The position numbers were made by a program, and so were the translations under genes. From Megaleporinus macrocephalus (Eukaryota; Chordata; Actinopteri; Characiformes; Anostomidae): a stretch of 64,000 bases of DNA. Shown one piece after another: positions 55,581-64,000 of the stretch. The notes under the pieces were generated by a model. It ran no database searches. It was not told where the DNA came from and was given only the letters and a program-made list of their open reading frames with translations. Each line of letters begins with the position of its first letter. Positions within the stretch are counted from its first letter, which is position 1. The stretch is taken from NCBI GenBank assembly GCA_021613375.1, contig CM038721.1, forward strand, positions 2,003,986-2,067,985, in the 5' to 3' direction.

Positions 55581-56034
55581 TAAGTCTGAGCTGTGTTTAC
55601 GGGGTTGGAGTTTAAACTAAAGCCCCAGTTTTCACTCTTTAATAGTCTGATTTAGTTTGTTATGGTGAATTAGTCCTGAGGGGATGTTCCGCGGTGTTCG
55701 ACTATATAGAGTGTAATTACGCTGCTTGCTAATCACGCTGACATGACTTAAAGGGCAAGTCCAGCAACCTTTCAAAATTTCTGAACAGTTCAGTGTTTGA
55801 GATGTGAGCTGAGAGGTTCAGAGTGGGTTTGGTTTTAAACGCTGAGGTCTTTACAGTGGTGGAGATGGGAACCAGAGGCCTGATTCAAGAAAGCGTGCTC
55901 AAAAAGGTCCTTAAGACAAGTTAATAATAATGTTCTTAAATACAATTCTCATGGAAGAAAAATAAATAACATACAACATTCTTAAATAAAAATCTTAAAT
56001 AATAAAATGATTTTGCTTGCTTACATGTCACACT

Positions 56035-56780
56035 GTAGCATTACTGTTACTGAGTACTGATTGGTTGCCATTACTGAGTACCGAGAGCTGATTGGTTGGC
56101 AGTACTTCTACTGAGTGCTTATTGGTTACCATTATGGCTACTGAGTGCTGATTGGTTTGCATTATTGCTACTGAGTGCTGATTGGGTTGCATTATTGCTA
56201 CTGAGTGCTGATTGATTGGCATTACTACTACTGAGTGCTAATGGTTTAGCATTACCGCCGCTGAGTGCTGATTAGTTGGCATTACCACAATTGAATGCTG
56301 ATTGGTTGGCATTACTGAGTACTGAATGGTTCTGTTACTGAGTGCTGATTGGTTGGCAGTACTTCTGCTGAGTTCTTATTGGTTGACAGTACTGCCATGA
56401 GTGCTGACTGATCGGCATTACCGCCACTGAGTGCTGATTAGTTAGCATTACTGCTACTAAGGGCTAATTGGTTAGAATTACTGCTACTGAATACTGAATG
56501 GTTCGTGTTTCTGTTACTGACTGCTGATTGGTTGGCAGTACTTCTAATGAGTGCTTATTGGCTGCCATTACTGCTACTGAGTGCTGATTGCTTGGCATTA
56601 CCGCCGCTGACTGCTGATTAGTTAACATTACTGCTACTGAGAGCTGACTGGTTGGCAGTACTTCTACTGAGTGCTGATTGGTTAGAATTATTGCTACTGA
56701 GTGCTGATTAATTAGCATTACCACCACTGAGTGCTGATTAGTTAGCATTACTGCTACTGAGTGCTGATTGATTGGCATTG
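56035..56780 (-). repeat. 30-bp CCAAT-box minisatellite, array 3, inverted
   Basis: Units read CTACTGAGTGCTGATTGGTT then ggcattactg on the plus strand, the reverse complement of arrays 1 and 2. About 25 diverged copies. Confidence 0.93.
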
Positions 56781-57099
56781 ATGTTAATGTTGTAGTAATA
56801 TTTTTTTTAAAGATTTTGAAAAAAATAAATTGAAGAAAAATAAAAAAGTTCCCCTTTAAAGATTTTTAGAAGTGGACATCTGGTTCCATTCACCAGAATG
56901 CCTAGAACCAAGTGTTTGACACCAAACCGTTTTCTGGAGATTTTTTGTTTTACATCCCAGCCATGTGTGACTTTTGAAAATTCACTGGAGTTCCCCTTTA
57001 AGGCCCGCTTGGTGACAGTCATTTCTAAACCGTTATAACAGGGATATCACGCGTGTGTCGCAACTGGGGCGTGACACCGAAAGCTACACCGCAGACGCT

Positions 57100-58819
57100 G
57101 TAAAACCACTAAACCATAAAAAGAGAGGTCTCTGGCGTTCCGGGAGGAATTTCAAACATGCGTGTCTTTCGCAAGCCTGCAAATAAAGCGAGTAGGGGGT
57201 GAACCCGGGGGGGCGCACGGGAGAACATTAACCTGGGCCGCCTCGAGCAAGAGAGGGGCTGCTGGAGGAACTGAAGAACACCGGCCGGACCAGACACCTG
57301 AAACAAGCCCCGTCCCTCCCCCTCCGGGTGACGTCAGCGCCCTTATCTGCTGCCTCTCGGCCAGCACAAAGCCGTATTTAGCTTCCAGTAATAACAGAGG
57401 GATGACCTAACGTGCCATGCTCTGGGAATACACAAAGACACTCGAAGGCTTCGCACGACTTTCTGTATCAGATGCTGATCTGTGGGATCCATGAGGTCCA
57501 GAAGGAGTTCTGTACTAGAGTCCAGGTAAGGCTTCTTTAACGATACTCTCTGCAAACGAGATGAGAAACGATGAAGAAATTCTGGGAAAGGAGAAGTTCA
57601 GCTCGCTGGCTGAAAGTAAGAGGCTGCCGGAGAAAGAAATTCAGCTCTGAAGTGAAGCGACTGGTAGGTGATATAAGGGGTGTCACTGGCTGGCCACGCT
57701 GGTGAATGTTTAATTAAATTATTGTACTTAATTAAGCTTTATCTCATCATTCAGTGAATAAAATATGTTTAAACATTGTTCTCAGGCTGAATGTTGATCT
57801 TCATTTACATAGCTCCGTTATAGAAGCTGCTCTAATACTAGATAATAGAGATTTGCATCATCATCATCATCAGCAGTGAGTTCTTAAAGACAGTTAAGGA
57901 CTATAAATAAGAGGGACTGTAATTACATAATACATAAGCCGGACAGCCAGCAGAGCGTTAGCCTCTTACATAGCCCACGGCTAACCTGGTGTGTGTTTTG
58001 TGGGAGCGCTGACCAGAGGTCAGAGAGTTTCGCCTCAGCAGGAGGCAAAGAGCGCACCGAGGGCCTGAGGAATCAACCGCAGGCCGTCCCTCAGCACTGC
58101 GCCTGATTCGCCGTCTAGCTATCGGGTTACACTGAGAGTGACTTTCACAATAACAAGGCGCGAGACGCCCCGGTGACATTTAAGGCCGCGGTTGTGCCGT
58201 TTGCTGTCGCCAGTGTGGCTTTTTTTTTTGAGTTCGACTCGCTGCTATCTGCCTCTCTCGCCCGTTTATAGACCCTCTTGAATTGCCAGAAGCTGCATTG
58301 TGTCAGACCTTCCACACGGCTCCTAGCGCAGTGATATCTGGTTGCTGTGATACGAACACCGTAGCCACTCAGCCACTTACACATTCATGATTTTCAACTC
58401 CAGTAGCGTTCGGGGTCTTGTTTAAAGCTGGAAAAAGTTGACTAAGATGCTGAGAACACTTTTTATTTATTTATTTGATGAAGATACTAAAGGTTTTCAT
58501 AACCGGAATAAATAAATCATTAAAAGCTACAGAGAAAATGGGACTCCTAACAACCACCTGAAAGACCAGAGAGGAGAACATCAAGTTGCTTTAGAGCTGA
58601 GAACGTTCACAAGTGTTTCTGTCCGTCATTACATTGTGAAAATATGCCTCAACTCTGTGGGTCTGAAAGGACGTGTAGTTTTCTCGTTACTGATACGCTT
58701 GACCGATTTTAAAGGCCGATACTGATTTTAATATTACCCATTTTTTTTTCAGAAATATGTAAACATTTTCTCAAACATTTGGTGTGTGTAGTGAAGTCTT
58801 CACTAAGATGTCATGACAT
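57100..58819. other. GC-richer, possibly regulatory sequence; no gene seen
   Basis: Holds a perfect CRE, TGACGTCA, at 57329-57336 next to TTATCT (GATA). TTTAATTAAA/TTAATTAAG homeodomain-type sites lie near 57710-57736, and an octamer ATTTGCAT at 57851-57858. GC-rich at 57150-57400 and 57950-58350. Open frames are short and unrecognised. Confidence 0.4.
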
Positions 58820-58869
58820 AATAGTTTAATAATAATAATAATAATACTAATAATCTCTAATTAGCTATA

Positions 58870-60485
58870 TCAGCTGATAGTATCGGCACACTGATTTATC
58901 GATCAGGTTGAAGATACTAATATAATATTGGCAGTTTATTGGTCGGGTTGAAGATAATGATGTTATACCGGCAAACCGATTTATCGATCAGATTGTAGAT
59001 ACTGATATAATATGAGCACACTGATTAATCAGTCAGGTTGTAGATATTGATATAACATTTACACATTGATTTATCGGTTGTGTTTAAGATACTGATATAA
59101 TATTGACACACTGATTTATCGGTCAGGTTGTAGATATTGATATAATATTGGCACAACAGTTTATTGGTCGGGTTGAAGATAATGATGTAATACCGGCACA
59201 CTGATTTATCGGTCAGGTTGTAGATACTGATATAATATTGACACACTGATTTATCTGTTGTGTTTAAGATACTGATATAATATTGACACACTGATTTATC
59301 GGTCAGGTTGTAGATACTGATATAATATTGACACACTGATTTATCTGTTGTGTTTAAGATACTGATATAATATTGACACACTGATTTATCGGTTGTGTTT
59401 AAGATACTGATATAACATTTACACACTGATTTATCGGTTGTGTTTAAGATACTGATATAACATTTACACACTGATTTATCGGTCAGGTTGTAGATACTGA
59501 TATAATATTGACACACTGATTTATCGGTTGTGTTTAAGATACTGATATAATATGAGCACACTGATTTATCGGTTGTGTTTAAGATACTGATATAACATTT
59601 ACACACTGATTTATCGGTTGTGTTTAAGATACTGATATAACATTTACACACTGATTTATCGGTTGTGTTTAAGATACTGATAAAACATTTACACACTGAT
59701 TTATCGGTTGTGTTTAAGATACTGATAAAACATTTACACACTGATTTATCGGTTGTGTTTAAGATACTGATATAATATTGACACACTGATTTATCGGTCA
59801 GGTTGTAGATACTGATATAACATTTACACACTGATTTATAGGTTGTGTTTAAGATACTGATATAATATTGACACACTGATTTATCGGTTGTGTTTAAGAT
59901 ACTGATATAACATTTACACACTGATTTATCAGTCAGGTTGTAGATACTGATATAATATAGACACAGTGATTTATCGATTTGGTTGTAGATACTAATATAA
60001 TATTGATACAGTGATTTATCGATTTGGTTGTAGATACTAATATAATATTGACACAGTGATTTATCGGTTTAGTTGTAGATACTGATATAACATTTACACA
60101 CTGATTTATCGGTTGTGTTTAAGATACTGATATAACATTTACACACTGATTTATCGGTTTAGTTGTAGATACTGATATAACATTGATACAGTGATTTATC
60201 AGTCAGGTTGTAGTTACTGATATAATATAGACACAGTGATTTATCGATTTGGTTGTAGATACTAATATAATATTGATACAGTGATCTATCGATTTGGTTG
60301 TAGATACTAATATAACATTGATACAGTGATTTATCGATTTGGTTGTAGATACTAATATAATATTGGTACAGTGATCTATCGATTTGGTTGTAGATACTAA
60401 TATAATATTGATACAGTGATTTATCGATTTGGTTGTAGATACTAATATAATATTGATACAGTGATTTATTGGTCAGGTTGTAAAT
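58870..60485. repeat. 45-bp minisatellite, about 36 copies
   Basis: The unit is TTATCGGTTGTGTTTAAGAT then actgatataatattgacacactgat, with tcaggttgtag and atttggttgtag variants. Since 45 is divisible by 3, the minus strand is open for 298 codons (KCYISILNTTDKSVC repeats). Variants cluster: the 'atttggttg' type lies mainly at the right end. Confidence 0.96.
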
Positions 60486-61389
60486 AAACATTAAGGTTTT
60501 AAGGCTGTGCAATTTTATGTTAAATATATGTTTTTCTTATCAGTGGTATACTTAATTATAATTTGGACAGGAAAGTAAATAAATAGTATTATTGTACCAT
60601 GTTGCTCGTACTCATTTGAATGGAGTACGTTCAGAGCGGTGTGTTCAGCTGCCCTTTGTGTGAACTGTGTTTAAAGTTATGTCAGTGGCTGCTTTGGCGT
60701 TGCGAGGGGCGCTCGCTGCTGGAGGGGTCGTTAAACAAACCCTGTGGTTAAACATCAAGCTCCAACCCCTTTTCACTAAGAGCAGACCCTTCCTCTTACA
60801 CACAGCTAGCCCCCCCTCAAATTCACTCAACTGTGGCTAATGTGGCTCCCTTAAGAGCCAAACCCAGACTTATTTTTAACCCTTAGGCATAAAAGATCTG
60901 TAGAACAGAACTACACCAGAGGCAGTAGCAGTATACCAGCAAAACACTAGCAGCACTGAAACAATGATATGGACTGGCCAAAGATTCATTTTATTGGCTT
61001 ATGTGATTACCTTAAATCATTGAAACACCCGTGACCTGTGATTGGTCAGAGGGACCGCTAATGTATCGCAAATGAGCTAATACTGTGATATCACAATTGC
61101 CAAAATAAAGTAAGAGCATCAGAATAGCCAGAATTTTGTCATGTGATGGTATCACAGGATCAGTTTGTGACTTCCTCTGACCCCGTTGTGTTTACCAAAC
61201 TTTTGAATTTTTGAATTCATGTTCAGCTTTCACTTCTGACGAAAATATGCCCCATTTAGAATTTGATGCCAAAAAAGTTGGGACAGGATGAAACAAAAGA
61301 TGTGATTGAACATCTCATAACTAATTAGGTTAATTGGCAACAGGTGAATAACATGACTGGGTGTAAAGAGGCTCCCAGAGGCGGAGTCT
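60486..61389. other. No gene seen
   Basis: Unique-looking sequence with no recognised coding exon or element. Confidence 0.5.
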
Positions 61390-62068
61390 TTGAGAAGAGA
61401 GTCTATCAGAAGAGATGGAGGGGTCACCCAGAGAGGCGGAGTCTTTCAGAAGTAAAGAGGGGGAGGGGTCATACAGAGTCTATCAGAAGAGATGGAGGGG
61501 TCACCCAGAGAGGCGGAGTCTTTCAGAAGTAAAGAGGGGAAGGGGTCATACAGAGTCTATCAGAAGAGATGGACGGGTCACCCAGAGAGGCGGAGTCTTT
61601 CAGAAGTAAAGAGGGGGAGGGGTCATACAGAGTCTATCAGAAGAGATGGACGGGTCACCCAGAGAGGCGGAGTCTTTCAGAAGTAAAGAGGGGGAGGGGT
61701 CATACAGAGTCTATCAGAAGAGATGGAGGGGTCACCCAGAGAGGCGGAGTCTTTCAGAAGTAAAGAGGGGGAGGGGTCATACAAAGTCTATCAGAAGAGA
61801 TGGAGGGGTCACCCAGAGAGGCGGAGTCTTTCAGAAGTAAAGAGGGGGAGGGGTCATACAGAGTCTATCAGAAGAGATGGAGGGGTCACCCAGAGAGGCG
61901 GAGTCTTTTAGAAGTAAAGAGGGGGAGGGGTCATACAGAGTCTATCAGAAGAGATGGAGGGGTCACCCAGAGAGGCGGAGTCTTTCAGAAGTAAAGAGGG
62001 GGAGGGGTCATACAGAGTCTATCAGAAGAGATGGACGGGTCACCCAGAGAGGCGGAGTCTTTCAGCAA
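61390..62068. repeat. 77-bp minisatellite, about nine copies
   Basis: The unit contains AGAAGAGATGGAGGGGTCAC, ccagagaggcggagtctttc and agtaaagagggggaggggtc. Copies are almost identical, differing by single bases (gatggac/gatggag), so recently amplified. Overlapping short frames shifted by 77 bp are artefacts. Confidence 0.97.
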
Positions 62069-63347
62069 TTCAAGTAGAATGATTCTCAGTGTAAACTAAA
62101 GAACTTGGAGATGATCATCATCTAAACTACATAATATTATTAAAATATTCAAAGATTTCAAAGAATCTCTGAGCACAAAAACAAGTACTGGATGGTGGTG
62201 GCGGCACAGCATTGCATTTAGCCCACAATGTTGTTTACAGTGGTGGTGATGGGAACCACCACTGTACACATATACACATTTTATTAATCAGCACCACCAC
62301 CAGTGCACCTACACACGTCCTCTGAGTTGTGTATTGAATGTACATGATGGTAAAGTAGTGATACATTTGAACAAATATGACTTTTGGGTCTTTTCTTGCA
62401 TCTTGTATTAAAAACATATATTTCAAACCAAATTTGAATCTCAAATTTATCCTAAAACGATGTCTCAAGCGTCAGACAGTAACCATTCAATTGTGTAATA
62501 GTATGTGTGGTAGCTTTAAGAGACGACACGCTTCACACGTCTGGTTCCCATCATTAGTGTTGTGCACAATGAGCTGCATTTCATACAGAAGCTTAATGAG
62601 TGAATTAATTACACTGAACTATTAAAAATTCCCCATTTATCTTATAAAATGTTGGGTTGTTGGGACAAAACCAGTGAGCTATTATAGGAATATAGATCTA
62701 GCCATATAGCCTGCATGTAAAACATGACGGCACAGAATCGGCTGTTAATGACAAACGATAACAGTGGTTGTGCAACAGAAAGCACACCGGCCACTAGTGC
62801 ACTAGTGTTATCAGGTATCAGCGAGGGACACCTGTATCAGATGTCTGTGAGTGTTTGCAGCCTTAGGCCTGTCACGGCTTAACAAACACTGCTTTGCCTT
62901 CGGGACAAGGGAATAATGCCAAACTCCAAAGAGAAGTGGCCTCTCTGGGTTAACCCTCCTGTCGGTACATTAAACATCATCGGAGAGTGACATCACATCA
63001 TGTGACCCGCTGAACAGTCCATCAGAAAGAAAAGTGTGACGTAGGTCTTATCTAAACGTAACTACAGGCCGGCATCATCAGATTATAGCCCCCTGAACAC
63101 AGATACTTGATGAGCTTCTACCTGGATACATTTTTGGGTGGTCCTTGAGTTTTAATGACACAGCAGGTTGTGTGGGGCCTAAGATGCACCACGCCTACCG
63201 CAATGTTGGCCAAAAACAACAGCAATATTATTACACACACATTAATGACAGCACAGGTTTACATAACCCAACAACCAGTGAAGTGCTTTCTTATCAAGCG
63301 TGCAACCAACATGGCAGCCCAATGAGGACAACATTAAATAAACATTT
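62069..63347. other. Dispersed repeat piece and unique sequence; no gene seen
   Basis: gtttacagtggtggtgatgg at 62233 repeats (inverted) the seed of the 21-bp array at 34938. 62830-63110 has moderate GC and a TGACGTAG/CTTATCT pair that could be regulatory. Frames are short. Confidence 0.45.
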
Positions 63348-64000
63348 TAGATACACTACCAGACAAACGTTTTAGATACACTACCAGACAAACGTTTTAG
63401 ATACACTACCAGACAAACGTTTTAGATACACTACCAGTCAAACGTTTTAGATACACTACCAGACAAACGTTTTAGATACACTACCAGACAAACGTTTTAG
63501 ATACACTACCAGACAAACGTTTTAGTACACTACCAGTCAAACGTTTTAGATACACTACCAGTCAAACGTTTTAGATACACTACCAGTCAAACGTTTTAGA
63601 TACACTACCAGACAAACGTTTTAGATACACTACCAGACAAACGTTTTAGATACACTACCAGACAAACGTTTTAGATACACTACCAGTCAAACGTTTTAGA
63701 TACACTACCAGTCAAACGTTTTAGATACACTACCAGTCAAACGTTTTAGATACACTACCAGCCAAACGTTTTAGATACACTACCAGACAGACGTTTTAGA
63801 TACGCTACCAGCCCAAACGTTTTAGATACACTACCAGACAAACGTTTTAGATACACTACCAGTCAAACGTTTTAGATACGCTACCAGACAGACGTTTTAG
63901 ATACACTACCAGCCAAACGTTTTAGATACGCTACCAGACAGACGTTTTAGATACACTACCAGCCCAAACGTTTTAGATACACTACCAGTCAAACGTTTTA
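63348..64000. repeat. 25-bp tandem array resembling a transposon TIR, running off the window
   Basis: About 26 copies of TTTTAGATACACTACCAGAC then aaacg, with cagtc, cagcc and gacag variants. The CACTACCAGTCAAACGTTT part is 15/19 identical to the MITE terminus CACTACTGCTCAAAAGTTT at 8153. Confidence 0.96.

Noticed and set aside
59025..59921. 298-codon frame of ISILNTTDKSVC-type repeats
   Set aside because: Product of the 45-bp array; no start context or non-repeat domain.
61344..62077. Series of overlapping 62-66 codon frames
   Set aside because: They are shifted by exactly 77 bp and come from the 77-bp minisatellite.

Overview
The window reads as vertebrate, specifically ray-finned fish, genomic DNA. 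Its one convincing gene has about a dozen coding exons with GT-AG introns. The rest is fish-type interspersed repeats (Tc1/mariner remnants, hAT-like MITEs, a tRNA-derived SINE, LINE-type 3' tails) and an unusually heavy load of mini- and microsatellites. No prokaryotic, CRISPR or operon-like content is present.

The gene is a complete synaptic vesicle glycoprotein 2 (SV2) transporter-like gene on the minus strand, closest to SV2B. I assembled 12 coding exons: 26754-27216, 16987-17167, 15211-15362, 13466-13599, 12097-12186, 11721-11834, 11549-11637, 11264-11428, 10129-10262, 9824-10027, 7914-8073 and 6505-6688. Together they give 2070 nt, 689 codons plus stop. All phases agree, every junction is GT-AG, and there is no frameshift. 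The 5' UTR appears to be split by an acceptor near 27428. A 65-bp block at 37183-37247 with near-ideal splice signals is a candidate further-upstream exon of this gene or of another minus-strand gene. The 3' UTR probably runs through a 27-bp minisatellite to an AATAAA at 4170-4175.

Layout: 1-1.2 kb, 20-bp array grown from a tRNA-SINE head; 1.2-6.5 kb, microsatellites, a 27-bp array and the putative 3' UTR; 6.5-27.2 kb, SV2 exons with introns full of repeats (Tc1 relics, a 520-bp MITE, a GACA-type array, a 37-bp splice-motif array, a 1.7-kb long-TIR element, the inverted partner of the 20-bp array); 27.5-29.3 kb, 38-bp array just upstream of the first coding exon; 29.3-40.3 kb, dispersed repeats, a palindrome, a 21-bp array and a duplicated segment; 40.3-51.7 kb, an 11.4-kb purine-rich array; 52.4-56.8 kb, three arrays of a 30-bp unit carrying a CCAAT box, in opposite orientations around a CpG-bearing candidate promoter/first exon at 55.3-55.6 kb; 57-64 kb, possible regulatory sequence and 45-, 77- and 25-bp arrays.

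The most interesting theme is that several arrays look like parts of transposable elements amplified in place: the Pol III A-box head of a tRNA-SINE (three times), a transposon TIR, and a block of a dispersed repeat. A second theme is arrays made of RNA-processing or promoter motifs: an AG-free branch-point/polypyrimidine array, an AG|GT array, and the CCAAT-box arrays. All functional readings of these are inference.
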